Positions 18,082-27,797 of a DNA stretch of 64,000 nt are shown here, piece after piece; position 1 is the first letter of the stretch, and each line of letters begins with the position of its first letter. The notes under the pieces are model-generated. The model did no database searches and was not told where the DNA came from. It saw only the letters and a list, made by a program, of their open reading frames with translations. The position numbers and the translations under genes were made by a program. Source of the DNA: Anaerobium acetethylicum (GTDB taxonomy: Bacteria > Bacillota > Clostridia > Lachnospirales > Lachnospiraceae). Where the stretch lies: positions 123,388 through 187,387 of the forward strand of contig NZ_FMKA01000005.1 in assembly GCF_900096945.1 (NCBI RefSeq). The letters run 5' to 3'.

Positions 18082-18276
18082 CTATTTTTTCTGTTTATCA
18101 AGCTCATCTTTAAGAGCCTCTTCGCTGACGCTGATCCACAGGTCTTCTTCGTTTTCGTTTAATCCGAGATATTCCCTCAAAGTGCGGGGATCGTCACTAA
18201 AATTCCATTTGCTGGTATAGCTGTCGATTTCTTCGAATTCAATTTCGCCTTTCAGGTATAATTCCTTGAATGTCAT
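18082..18276 (-). CDS. small hypothetical acidic protein
   Basis: A 64-residue protein starting MTFKELYLKGEIEFEEID, with GAAAGGAAAA upstream of the ATG. It is rich in Glu and Asp and has the segment PRTLREYLGLNENEEDLWI. It has no signal peptide or membrane helix. I have seen similar short proteins in Clostridia but know of no function. An extension of 20 residues upstream runs into the palindromic repeat and is unlikely to be real. Confidence 0.65.
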   Translation of the reverse strand: MTFKELYLKGEIEFEEIDSYTSKWNFSDDPRTLREYLGLNENEEDLWISVSEEALKDELDKQKK

Positions 18277-18304
18277 TCTTATTTTCCTTTCTAAAATAAC
18301 GGAT

Positions 18305-18367
18305 TTGCGGGTCTCAAAGTCATGTTTTTCATGCAAGCATGAAACACATGACCTTTAGACCCTGGTA
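18305..18367 (+). repeat. REP-like palindrome, copy 1
   Basis: GGGTCTCAAAGTCATGT and ACATGACCTTTAGACCC form the arms of a hairpin around TTTTCATGCAAGCATGAAAC. Nearly identical copies occur at 18493 and, inverted, at 27661. Confidence 0.85.
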
Positions 18368-18492
18368 TGATACCTTGATGTAGTGGTCAAAAGGTATTTT
18401 GCCCACTGATACCTACGGATTGTTCCGCACTTCGTGCTCCCACAATCCTAAAAACATTCGAAATCCGCCCTGTCCGGGCTGCTTTCTCATGT
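18368..18492. other. spacer between two REP-like palindromes, with its own hairpin
   Basis: This gap holds GGATTGT ... ACAATCC enclosing GCAC-TTC-GTGC (about 18419-18451), a clean two-stage hairpin. No reading frame is convincing. With the two flanking palindromes it may be one composite extragenic element. The following 18558-18790 holds nothing I can identify. Confidence 0.5.
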
Positions 18493-18557
18493 TTTGCGGG
18501 TCTCAAAGTCATGTTTTTTCATGCAAGCATGAAACACATGACCTTTAGACCCTGGTA
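18493..18557 (+). repeat. REP-like palindrome, copy 2
   Basis: Same sequence as copy 1 apart from one extra T in the loop and the last base, in the same orientation 188 bp further on. Confidence 0.85.
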
Positions 18558-18803
18558 TCATAATATTATACTATATAAAAAAATATGGTACAAGGGAAGC
18601 CTGCCTGCACAACATCAAGAGTCGCATTCAGTTGCTGATCAAAGAGTGGACCTTAGCCCCTATTCATCTCGGGAATAAGGAAAAACCGCAGTATGCATAA
18701 AATTCATATTAGAAAATCAGCATATTTCATGTTGAATAGTTTACATAAAGCAAGTACAATTAAATAAATACGCAATTGAGTTTGCTTTGACGGAGGTTTG
18801 TTC

Positions 18804-19394
18804 TTGAGAAAAAAATCACATATTTCATTGGCATTATATATCGCAGACAGTATGGACGTAATGGAGTTGAAGAAACACAAAACGGCATTTTGCATTGGCA
18901 GCATTCTTCCGGACTGCAAACTGTCATTTCTGACAACAAGGCATGAAATCGGCGGGACTTTCAATATGGTAAAGGAAGAGATTAAGAAACTTACCGTTGA
19001 CTGTGACGTGGCATCGATTAACCCGAGGGCTTATGTAATAAGACTGGGGCAGATCATACATTATCTGGCGGATTATTTTACTTATCCGCATAATACCGTA
19101 TATGATGGAAGCCTGAAAGACCACTGCATTTACGAGGAACATCTGAAAATCAGCCTGAGGGAATATATAAGAAGCGGTGAAGCGGCCAGGTGCCGTGAGG
19201 AGGCAGTCAAATTTGATACCATTGATGCACTGTTTGATTTCATATCAGATATGCATAGCAGTTATATAGAGTTTAAAAAGACTGTTGAAGAAGACTGCAG
19301 ATATATCGTATCCCTCTGCCACAGGGTGGCGGAAGCAATCATTCATCTGCTTCAGATTCAGAAGGAAACGGTTTTGAATCCGGTAACTGTATAG
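18804..19394 (+). CDS. zinc-dependent phospholipase C-like protein
   Basis: A protein of about 196 residues that begins RKKSHISLALYIADSM. It has the spaced His/Asp pattern of the bacterial zinc phospholipase C / S1-P1-like fold: an N-terminal H, IGSILPDCK, HEIGGTF, LGQIIHYLADYFTYPHN and CIYEEHL. There is no clear signal peptide, so it may act inside the cell or on another substrate. A TTG start at 18804 is favoured by GGAGG 7 nt upstream. The gene is flanked by repeats on one side and a terminator on the other. Confidence 0.7.
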   Translation: MRKKSHISLALYIADSMDVMELKKHKTAFCIGSILPDCKLSFLTTRHEIGGTFNMVKEEIKKLTVDCDVASINPRAYVIRLGQIIHYLADYFTYPHNTVYDGSLKDHCIYEEHLKISLREYIRSGEAARCREEAVKFDTIDALFDFISDMHSSYIEFKKTVEEDCRYIVSLCHRVAEAIIHLLQIQKETVLNPVTV

Positions 19395-19420
19395 AATAGA
19401 ATCATTTTGTCTGATGAGAA

Positions 19421-19470
19421 AAACCCCTGTGGGGAGGAAAGCATTATTGCTCCTGCCCACAGGGGTTTCT
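19421..19470. terminator. bidirectional terminator
   Basis: AAACCCCTGTGGG (19421-19433) pairs with CCCACAGGGGTTT (19456-19468). T-runs follow on both strands, which suits two converging genes. Confidence 0.85.
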
Positions 19471-19534
19471 ATATTCTGATGGTTTTCTGCTGTGGCATCG
19501 CTACAGCAGAAGAAATACAGTTCCTGATATCTTT

Positions 19535-21169
19535 TTAGTTATCAGCATCCTGGTCATCCATAGAGAAGACCTGGCGTTTTCTTGCCATTTCATCACTTGC
19601 AAGATATTCGTCATAAGTTGTAACTTTATCGATCAATCCGCCCGGAACGATTTCCATAATCCTGTTTGCTGTTGTTTCAACAAACTGGTGATCGTGGGAT
19701 GCGAATATCAGAACGCCAGGGAATTTGATAAGTCCGTTATTCAGCGCTGTGATGGATTCCATGTCAAGGTGGTTTGTAGGTTCATCCATAATGAGGACAT
19801 TTGCTCCTGAAATCATCATTTTCGAAAGGAGACAGCGTACTTTTTCACCACCGGATAATATTTTGACTTTCTTAACGCCGTCGTCTCCGGCAAAGAGCAT
19901 TCTGCCAAGGAAACCACGTACGTAGGTGACATCCTTTTCAGTAGAATACTGAGTAAGCCAGTCTACGATAATGTCATCATTATCAAATTCTGCAGTATTG
20001 TCTTTAGGGAAGTATGACTGGGAAGTTGTGATTCCCCATTTGTAGCTTCCTTCATCGGGTTCCAGTTCGCCTGCAAGGATTTTGAACAGTGTAGTCTTGG
20101 CAAGTTCATTTCCACCTACAAAAGCGGCTTTATCGCCTTTGTTGAGGATGAATGATATATTATCTAAAACTTTCACGCCGTCGACTGTCTTTGAAAGGTT
20201 TTCAACGGTAAGCACTTCGTTTCCAATTTCACGCAAAGGCCTGAAATCGATGTAAGGATATTTCCTGCTTGAAGGCCTGATGTCGTCCAATTCGATTTTA
20301 TCAAGGGCTTTCTTTCTTGAAGTAGCCTGTTTGGATTTTGAAGCATTGGCACTGAAACGCTGGATGAAATCCTGCAGTTCCTTGATCTTCTCTTCCTTCT
20401 TCTTGTTGGCTTCCTTCATCTGTTTTACAAGAAGCTGGCTTGATTCATACCAGAAGTCATAGTTTCCTGAATAGAGCTGGATTTTTGCATAATCGATATC
20501 GGCAGTATGGGTACATACTTTGTTTAAGAAATATCTATCATGGGATACAACGATTACAGTGTTTTCAAAGTTGATAAGAAATTCTTCCAGCCACGCAATG
20601 GCATCAAGGTCAAGGTGGTTGGTAGGTTCATCGAGTAAAAGGATATCAGGGTTTCCGAATAATGCCTGGGCAAGGAGAACCTTTACCTTTTCTGATCCAG
20701 TCAGATCTTTCATCAGTTTGTAGTGGAGCTCGCTTTCGATTCCCAGTCCGTTTAAAAGGGTGGCAGCTTCAGATTCAGCTTCCCATCCATTCATTGTTGC
20801 AAATTCGCCTTCCAATTCGCTGGCTTTAATTCCATCTTCTTCTGTAAAGTCTTCTTTTGCATAGATGATCTCTTTTTCCTTCATGATTTCATAAAGTCTT
20901 TTATTTCCCATGATGACAGTATCAAGTACGGTGAATTCATCATACTGGAAATGATCCTGCTGAAGGAAGGAAAGGCGTTCTCCCGGAGTGATTATGATAT
21001 CACCTTTTGTTGGCTCGAGCTGTCCCGAAAGAATTTTTAAGAAGGTGGATTTTCCGGCACCATTTGCACCTATTAATCCATAGCAGTTTCCCTGGGTGAA
21101 TTTGATGTTTACATCTTCAAACAAGGCTTTTTTCCCAATTCTAAGTGTAATATTGCTTGCAGTAATCAT
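19535..21169 (-). CDS. ABC-F family ATP-binding protein (YbiT-like)
   Basis: A 544-residue soluble protein with two ABC domains and no membrane part, as in ABC-F proteins that act on the ribosome. Domain 1 has Walker A GANGAGKST (about residue 36) and LLLDEPTNHLD. The linker is rich in Lys and Glu. Domain 2 has an altered Walker A, GGNELAKTT, where GK is replaced by AK, followed by a normal LSGGEKVRCLL signature and IMDEPTNHLD. I recall this altered loop from related clostridial proteins, so it may be a subfamily trait. The start used is MITASNITLRIGKK. It could be a translation factor or a resistance protein; YbiT-like is favoured. Confidence 0.88.
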   Translation of the reverse strand: MITASNITLRIGKKALFEDVNIKFTQGNCYGLIGANGAGKSTFLKILSGQLEPTKGDIIITPGERLSFLQQDHFQYDEFTVLDTVIMGNKRLYEIMKEKEIIYAKEDFTEEDGIKASELEGEFATMNGWEAESEAATLLNGLGIESELHYKLMKDLTGSEKVKVLLAQALFGNPDILLLDEPTNHLDLDAIAWLEEFLINFENTVIVVSHDRYFLNKVCTHTADIDYAKIQLYSGNYDFWYESSQLLVKQMKEANKKKEEKIKELQDFIQRFSANASKSKQATSRKKALDKIELDDIRPSSRKYPYIDFRPLREIGNEVLTVENLSKTVDGVKVLDNISFILNKGDKAAFVGGNELAKTTLFKILAGELEPDEGSYKWGITTSQSYFPKDNTAEFDNDDIIVDWLTQYSTEKDVTYVRGFLGRMLFAGDDGVKKVKILSGGEKVRCLLSKMMISGANVLIMDEPTNHLDMESITALNNGLIKFPGVLIFASHDHQFVETTANRIMEIVPGGLIDKVTTYDEYLASDEMARKRQVFSMDDQDADN

Positions 21170-21217
21170 ACTTTTGTAAAACCTCTCTTTTTTATTTATA
21201 CTATTCCATGACAAAAT

Positions 21218-21237
21218 CTGCCATCTAAGTGTGGCAG
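21218..21237 (-). promoter_or_regulatory. leader hairpin upstream of the ABC-F gene
   Basis: CTGCCA (21218-21223) pairs with TGGCAG (21232-21237). On the minus strand it is followed by ATTTTGTC, about 45 nt before the ABC-F start, and might act as a weak attenuator. The rest of 21170-21520 is AT-rich intergenic sequence without an evident gene. Confidence 0.3.
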
Positions 21238-21524
21238 TTCTTTATGTAATAATAGTGTATTTGTCTGAAAGTAACAATCCGGGCTTCGATATTACATGAG
21301 CCTGGAAGAAGTGGCAGGTCAGAAAAACGCATCAAAGCATGTCTCTGATTTTGCACAGTCTATCTATATTTTAACTTATAATAGGCATTTTGCAAGTACT
21401 AATTTGCATTTTAGAATAACTTTAGAATTTTCCTAAATTGAATTATAAAAATTTTAACATTATATAGGAAAGGAAAAGCAGGAGAAAAGTCAAAGTTTAT
21501 GACATAAGGCGCGAAACGGCGATA

Positions 21525-21553
21525 TTGACAGTTATAAAAAATTATGGCATAGT
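21525..21553 (+). promoter_or_regulatory. nadABC promoter
   Basis: TTGACA (21525-21530) lies 17 bp from CATAGT (21548-21553), a 4/6 match to the -10 consensus. The predicted start is about 25 nt before nadA. I found no clear operator. Confidence 0.55.
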
Positions 21554-21583
21554 AATAGATAAAGTTTAGCGGAGGAAAAAGTG

Positions 21584-22546
21584 ATGTCTAATAATGTCAA
21601 TGAAACAAGCAGAGATGAATTAGGAACAGGCAGTGTTTCTGATGCTGCTATAAAGAAAATAGAAACTTTAAAAGCGGAGAAGGATGCTGTGATTCTTGCT
21701 CATTACTATGTGGATGACGATGTCCAGATGATAGCAGATTATGTCGGAGACTCTTACTATTTAAGCAAGATTGCGACAACGACCCCTAATAAGGTCATTA
21801 TTTTCTGTGGAGTTTCGTTCATGGGGGAAAGTGCAAAAATCCTGAATCCTGAGAAAAAGGTTGTAATGGCGGATGCACTGGCAGACTGTCCGATGGCGCA
21901 TATGGCGGATGAAGACAAGATAGCTGCAATGAGGGAAAAGTATGAAGATCTTGCAGTTGTGTGCTATATAAATTCAACAGCAAAGCTGAAGGCTGTTTCG
22001 GATGTGTGCGTAACGTCTTCAAATGCAGTTGACATTGTCAGCAAACTGCCAAATAAAAACATTTATTTTATTCCGGATGAAAATCTTGGAAGATTTGTTG
22101 CGGCAAAACTTCCATCAAAGAATTTTATCCTGAATGACGGTTTCTGCCATGTTCATACGAGCATAAAAAAAGAAGCGGTTTTAAAAGCCAAGGAAGCAAG
22201 GCCGGGAGCGCTGGTTCTTGCGCATCCGGAGTGTACCCAGGACGTACTTGATTTGGCCGATTATATCGGAAGCACTCTTGGAATTATCAATTACGCAACA
22301 GCAAGCACTGAACAGGAATTTATCATCTGTACAGAAATGGGCGTATCTTACGAACTGAAAAAGAAAAATCCAGGCAAGAAATTCTATTCGGTAGGGCACA
22401 GGCAGTTCTGCCCAAACATGAAGAGGATTACTGTCGACAAGGTTATTCACGCACTTGAAACGCTGGAGCCAGAAGTTGAAATGGACGAGGAATTAAGGCT
22501 TAAAGCAATGATCCCGTTAAAACGAATGCATGAGCTTGGAAATTAG
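21584..22546 (+). CDS. nadA: quinolinate synthase
   Basis: This [4Fe-4S] enzyme condenses iminoaspartate with dihydroxyacetone phosphate to quinolinate in NAD synthesis. The N-terminal segment AHYYVDDDVQMIADYVGDSY is a hallmark. Cysteines that fit the cluster ligands occur in ADALADCPMAHM, AHPECTQDV and GHRQFCPNMKRI. The length of 320 residues is normal. The ATG at 21584 has GCGGAGG 8 nt upstream; a GTG directly before it is also possible. It is the first gene of nadABC. Confidence 0.95.
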   Translation: MSNNVNETSRDELGTGSVSDAAIKKIETLKAEKDAVILAHYYVDDDVQMIADYVGDSYYLSKIATTTPNKVIIFCGVSFMGESAKILNPEKKVVMADALADCPMAHMADEDKIAAMREKYEDLAVVCYINSTAKLKAVSDVCVTSSNAVDIVSKLPNKNIYFIPDENLGRFVAAKLPSKNFILNDGFCHVHTSIKKEAVLKAKEARPGALVLAHPECTQDVLDLADYIGSTLGIINYATASTEQEFIICTEMGVSYELKKKNPGKKFYSVGHRQFCPNMKRITVDKVIHALETLEPEVEMDEELRLKAMIPLKRMHELGN

Positions 22547-22628
22547 ACATAGCGTTTAAAATCGATCCTCCTGTAAGGCGGTTGAAACGGGGAGCGGACC
22601 GAAGGTGCCATTTCTGTTAAAAATACAT

Positions 22629-22659
22629 AACCGGCAGTCTGTTAAACGGGCTGCCGGTT
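22629..22659. other. intercistronic hairpin between nadA and nadB
   Basis: AACCGGCAG (22629-22637) pairs perfectly with CTGCCGGTT (22651-22659). No T-run follows, so it is more likely a processing or stability element than a terminator. Confidence 0.5.
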
Positions 22660-22735
22660 GTGGTCCGATAAGGGCTTCATGATAATTATGTATCATGAAG
22701 CTGGAGAACACAGTAAAAAGAAAGAAGAAGCCAGA

Positions 22736-24097
22736 ATGGATAAAATGAGCACAGAGAAAATGAAAAACATGGTCCGGACGGACGTAGTTATTGTGGGGAC
22801 GGGTGCTTCGGGGCTGTATTGTGCCCTTCAGTTTCCGGAAGAAACAGAGATCCTGATGATAACGAAGGATGCAGTCGAGAATAGTGATTCTTTTCTGGCG
22901 CAGGGCGGAATTTCAACTTTGAAAAATGCAGAGGACTATGAAAGCTATTATAGTGACACGATGATAGCCGGAAGGTATGAAAATAATCCGAAAGCTGTCG
23001 AGGTCATGATCAAAAGCTCGCCAGAGACCATGAAGGATCTGATGGCACTGGGAGTCGAGTTTGACAGGACTGAAGAAGGAACACTTTCTTACACAAGGGA
23101 AGGAGCACACTCTACTTTCAGAATCCTGCATCATAAAGATATTACAGGTAAGGAAATTACAAGCAAGCTGCTCGCCAGGGTGAGAGAGAGAGCACATGTG
23201 ACCATAGAGGAATACACGACCATGGTCGACATTGTCGAAGAAAACGGCGAATGCAAAGGCATCATCATGTGGGACAAGAATAATAGTCCCAAGGTCGTTT
23301 ACGCAAAGACCGTAATCTGGGCGAATGGCGGAATCGGAGGGCTTTTTGTAAATTCGACGAACTACTCGCATCTTACCGGAGATAGTCTTGCAATTGCACT
23401 TCTGCATGGAATTGATATTCAGGACATCAATTACATACAGATACACCCTACTACCCTGTATTCAAAGAAGCCGGGCAGAAGGTTCCTTATTTCTGAATCC
23501 GTCAGAGGTGAAGGAGCGATACTTTTAAATCCTGACGGAGAAAGGTTCGTGGATGAACTGCTTCCAAGAGATGTCGTGACAGAAGCGATATGTAAGGAAA
23601 TGGAGAAATTTGAAACGGATCACGTATATTTAAGCCTCACTTTTCTGGATCCTGAGGAGACGAAGGAGAGATTTCCAAATATCTATCTGAAATGTCTCAA
23701 TGAGGGGATTGATATTACAAAAGAATATATTCCGGTAACGCCAGCCCAGCATTATTTCATGGGGGGCGTGAAAGTGGATCTGAACAGTCAGACTTCCATG
23801 AAAAATCTATATGCAATCGGAGAAGCTGCCTGCAACGGTGTTCATGGCGCCAACAGGCTGGCAAGCAATTCACTTCTTGAGAGCCTTGTGTTTGCAAAGA
23901 GAGCGGCATTAAAGGTAATGGAAGACCTTAAGGAAACGGTATCTTCTCAGCCAGAGACAGAGCAGCCCGTTGATTTGGGCGTATATAGCGACAGGAAGCA
24001 GATTGAAGAAAAATACAGGAAACTTATTTTAGATGAGATAAAAAGGAAGGATGAAAAATTTTATGCTAAGTGGTGTAACAATGCAGGTAAACATTGA
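22736..24097 (+). CDS. nadB: L-aspartate oxidase, short clostridial form
   Basis: This flavoprotein oxidises aspartate to iminoaspartate, which NadA uses. The FAD-binding motif is VIVGTGASGLYCAL near the N-terminus. SFLAQGGIS, HSTFRILH, GANRLASNSLLES and the TPAQHYFMGGV substrate/FAD segment are all present. At about 453 residues it lacks most of the C-terminal helical domain of the roughly 540-residue enterobacterial enzyme. Anaerobes are expected to use another electron acceptor such as fumarate. The start is uncertain because no strong ribosome binding site is seen; ATG 22736 (MDKMSTEK) is preferred. It overlaps nadC. Confidence 0.9.
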   Translation: MDKMSTEKMKNMVRTDVVIVGTGASGLYCALQFPEETEILMITKDAVENSDSFLAQGGISTLKNAEDYESYYSDTMIAGRYENNPKAVEVMIKSSPETMKDLMALGVEFDRTEEGTLSYTREGAHSTFRILHHKDITGKEITSKLLARVRERAHVTIEEYTTMVDIVEENGECKGIIMWDKNNSPKVVYAKTVIWANGGIGGLFVNSTNYSHLTGDSLAIALLHGIDIQDINYIQIHPTTLYSKKPGRRFLISESVRGEGAILLNPDGERFVDELLPRDVVTEAICKEMEKFETDHVYLSLTFLDPEETKERFPNIYLKCLNEGIDITKEYIPVTPAQHYFMGGVKVDLNSQTSMKNLYAIGEAACNGVHGANRLASNSLLESLVFAKRAALKVMEDLKETVSSQPETEQPVDLGVYSDRKQIEEKYRKLILDEIKRKDEKFYAKWCNNAGKH

Positions 24098-24920
24098 TGA
24101 TTATATCATCAATGCTTTAAAAGAAGATATAACCAGTGAAGATGTAACAACGAATGCCGTGATGAGAGAAAAGAAAAAAGGGCATGCAGATCTTATCTGC
24201 AAAGAAGACGGAATCATAGCCGGTCTGGAGGTTTTTGAAAGGGTATTTAAAATCCTCGATCCTGAATCAGTGTTTGAAACTCCATTTAAAGACGGGGATG
24301 AAATTAAAAACGGACAGAAAATCGGCGATCTTACAGGCGATATCCGTGCCCTTCTCTCAGGTGAGCGTACAGCCCTCAACTACATGCAGAGAATGAGCGG
24401 AATCGCAACATTTACAAAGAGCCTTTCGGAAGAACTCAAAGGAACGGGAACAAAGCTTCTTGATACAAGGAAGACAACCCCTAATATGAGACCTTTTGAG
24501 AAATATTCCGTTAAGGTAGGCGGAGGACACAATCACAGATACAACCTTTCAGACGGAATCCTTATTAAGGATAATCATATCGGAGCTGCGGGCGGAGTGA
24601 AAGAAGCGATAGCCCTTGCAAAAGAATATGCGCCTTTCGTACGTAAAATCGAAGTTGAAACAGAAAGCCTTGAAATGGTAGCGGAAGCCCTGGAAGCGGG
24701 AGCTGACATTATCATGCTTGACAACATGGACAACGACACCATGAAAAAGGCAGTTGAAATGGTGGCTGGAAAAGCTGAAACAGAGTGTTCAGGAAATGTC
24801 ACAAAAGGAAGGCTTAAGGAAATTGCTGAAATAGGAGTTGACTATGTATCCTGCGGTGCACTCACGCATTCAGCGCCAATTATGGATATTTCACTGAAGA
24901 ATCTTCTTCCGTGTGAATAA
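24081..24920 (+). CDS. nadC: nicotinate-nucleotide pyrophosphorylase (carboxylating)
   Basis: The enzyme converts quinolinate and PRPP to nicotinate mononucleotide. Characteristic motifs are SGERTALNYMQRMSGIAT, LLDTRKTTPNMRPFEKYSV, GGGHNHRYNLSDGILIKDNH and VDYVSCGALTHSA. The start used gives MQVNIDDYIINALKED, which matches the family, and overlaps the end of nadB by 17 nt. An in-frame ATG at 24063 is an alternative. The overlap suggests translational coupling. A terminator follows at once. Confidence 0.95.
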   Translation: MQVNIDDYIINALKEDITSEDVTTNAVMREKKKGHADLICKEDGIIAGLEVFERVFKILDPESVFETPFKDGDEIKNGQKIGDLTGDIRALLSGERTALNYMQRMSGIATFTKSLSEELKGTGTKLLDTRKTTPNMRPFEKYSVKVGGGHNHRYNLSDGILIKDNHIGAAGGVKEAIALAKEYAPFVRKIEVETESLEMVAEALEAGADIIMLDNMDNDTMKKAVEMVAGKAETECSGNVTKGRLKEIAEIGVDYVSCGALTHSAPIMDISLKNLLPCE

Positions 24921-24941
24921 GTTGTTCTTTTAGAAATGACG

Positions 24942-24985
24942 GATACCACTGCAGTTTTTCAATGGCTGCTGTGGTATCTTTTTTT
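24942..24985 (+). terminator. nadABC terminator
   Basis: GATACCAC with inner TGCAG pairs with CTGC and GTGGTATC, followed by seven or more T. Confidence 0.9.
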
Positions 24986-25003
24986 GATTTACAGGAGTGA
25001 AAG

Positions 25004-25407
25004 GTCAAAAGCCATATACACAATGTTGTTCGTCAATTTGCACAGGTTTTAGCAATGAGGACGTGATGCAAAACATGTTCATTCGCAGCGCGCTCTCGCT
25101 TAGATGAAGACGTAGTGGTACGTAAGGCCGCGCTTTTAGCGGTCTTATGTAGTAATGGTTTGACTGTTCAGTAGTCCAGTGACGCGAGGTGTTTTTATGC
25201 TGCTTTTGCATAAAAACCCGAGTTCGGCGTGCGCCAAATTGCAGTTCCTGCAATTTGTGTGCATCATATGTAACTATGAAGGACGTAGTCCGGAATAGTT
25301 ACCAACGTCTTCATAAAGCTGCTCATTGAATCATGTTTTTGCATCACTGCGTGATGGATGCGAATGTGCAAATTGACGAAGCCAAAGGTTGCAGGAGGGC
25401 TTTTGAC
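25004..25407. repeat. 0.4-kb long inverted-repeat element with a nested TIR element
   Basis: Arms of about 105 bp (25004-25113 and 25305-25407) are imperfect reverse complements. Matched blocks include GTCAAAAGCC/GGCTTTTGAC, a perfect 13-mer CGTCAATTTGCAC (25031-25043) with GTGCAAATTGACG (25366-25378), TGATGCAAAACATG with its counterpart, and ATGAAGACGT/ACGTCTTCAT. The centre contains a small hairpin and TIR-element copy A. No reading frame is convincing. It resembles a non-autonomous transposable element into which a second one was inserted. Confidence 0.65.
25158..25303. mobile_element. TIR element copy A (full length), nested
   Basis: About 145 bp beginning TTGACTGTTCAG and ending CGGAATAGTTACC, with inner hairpins GTTTTTATGC/GCATAAAAAC, AAATTGCAG/CTGCAATTT and GGAC-GTA-GTCC. 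It is highly similar along its whole length to copy B. No clear target duplication remains. It carries no gene. Confidence 0.75.
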
Positions 25408-25470
25408 ATGCTAGTCTTTATGGGAAGTTTCTCGAATTTCCCATAAATTAAAAACGCGATGGTAGAAATA

Positions 25471-25499
25471 TTGGAATTGCAGAGGCAGAATGATATAAT
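25471..25499 (+). promoter_or_regulatory. glpK promoter, abutted by a TIR element
   Basis: TTGGAA (25471-25476) and TATAAT (25494-25499) are 17 bp apart. The repeat begins 4 bp after the -10 box, so the predicted transcript start falls inside the repeat. Confidence 0.6.
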
Positions 25500-25503
25500 A
25501 TGG

Positions 25504-25646
25504 GTAACTGTTCAGAACCCCTGTCTCGCGAGGTGTTTTTATGCTGAGTTTGCATAAAAACCTGAGACATGTGTGCGCCAAATTGCTGATTTTGCAATTT
25601 GTGTGCATCATTTGTGGCTATGAAGGACGTAGTCCTGAATAGTTAC
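25504..25646. mobile_element. TIR element copy B (full length) with 8-bp target duplication
   Basis: A 143-bp non-coding element with ends GTAACTGTTCAG and CTGAATAGTTAC. It is flanked by TAATATGG at 25496-25503 and again at 25647-25654. The inner hairpins are the same as in copy A. The structure fits a miniature inverted-repeat transposable element. It lies in the glpK leader and would add a folded stretch to that mRNA. Confidence 0.8.
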
Positions 25647-25692
25647 TAATATGGATATTGGAATTGTAGAAGAATACGGATTAATCAAATAG

Positions 25693-27198
<1,506 letters not shown>

Positions 27199-27292
27199 CC
27201 TGTTGAAAAAAATCCGGAACGGTCATGCGTACAAAATGCAGAATCAGAAATTTGTGCGCATGCAGAACCGGAAGCCGCTTAGGAATTTATAG

Positions 27293-27321
27293 TTGACAGG
27301 CCTGTTTTTGTATGATAAACT
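27293..27321 (+). promoter_or_regulatory. trp operon promoter
   Basis: TTGACA (27293-27298) and TAAACT (27316-27321) are 17 bp apart and sit just upstream of the T-box. Confidence 0.7.
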
Positions 27322-27349
27322 CGTTTTAATTAAAAAGATAAAATCAATG

Positions 27350-27657
27350 AACAAAAGGAGTACCTGCAGAGGGTATGCTACAGAGAACCGGGATGGTGTG
27401 AACCGGTGCAGAGAGCTGCTGGGAATGGATTTGGGAGATGCAGGGCGAATTATAGTAGCCTGAGCCGTGACCTCACGTTACAGGGGAATGATATCGAAAA
27501 ACTCGGTTTTTCCGTATCACAAAAGTCAGAACAATTGGTGGCAGAGTATTTTCCGATTTAAGGGAAGTACTTTTTTTATATCATTTTTTCTGTGAATATG
27601 GGTGGCACCACGATAACATCGTCCCTGGCAATTGCTGGAGAGGGTGTTTTTTTATTT
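27350..27657 (+). promoter_or_regulatory. T-box leader, tRNA-Trp sensing
   Basis: This RNA lets uncharged tRNA-Trp switch on the operon. Stem I is closed by CCTGCA (27363-27368) and TGCAGG (27439-27444), with GATGGTGTGAACC at its tip. A TGG at 27426-27428 in GGGAATGGATTTGGG fits the specifier codon. The T-box sequence GGGTGGCACCACG is at 27600-27612; its TGGC would pair with the GCCA end of tRNA-Trp. The competing terminator is CATCGTCCCTGG ... GAGAGGGTG and a seven-T run (27618-27657). Confidence 0.92.
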
Positions 27658-27660
27658 ATA

Positions 27661-27725
27661 AGATACCAGGGTCAAAAGGTCATGTGTTCCATGCCTGCAT
27701 GAAAAACATGACTTTGGGACTCACA
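27661..27725 (-). repeat. REP-like palindrome, copy 3 (inverted) in the trpE leader
   Basis: ATACCAGGGTCAAAAGGTCA ... ACATGACTTTGGGACTCAC is the reverse complement of the copies at 18305 and 18493 with a few changes. It starts directly behind the T-box terminator and so lies in the mRNA leader before trpE. Confidence 0.8.
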
Positions 27726-27797
27726 AAAAATAAAATATGCAGTCTGATACACTACAAAACAAAAGATAGCAATCGGAATCCAGGGGAGGAAGACGAA

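Noticed and set aside
20040..20170. Inactive ABC-F protein because of the altered second Walker A (AK for GK)
   Set aside because: The other motifs are intact and I recall the same loop in related clostridial proteins, so it seems a subfamily feature; this needs an alignment to confirm.
22629..22659. Terminator between nadA and nadB
   Set aside because: The stem is strong but no T-run follows, and nadABC form one functional operon.
25158..25646. A known riboswitch class in the two full TIR-element copies
   Set aside because: Primary sequence is nearly the same in both, including the end stems, and target duplications are present, which fits mobile elements better than an RNA conserved by structure.
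27684..27797. Longer trpE start including 38 extra codons
   Set aside because: The extra part is the palindromic repeat, and the ribosome binding site and family N-terminus point to 27798.
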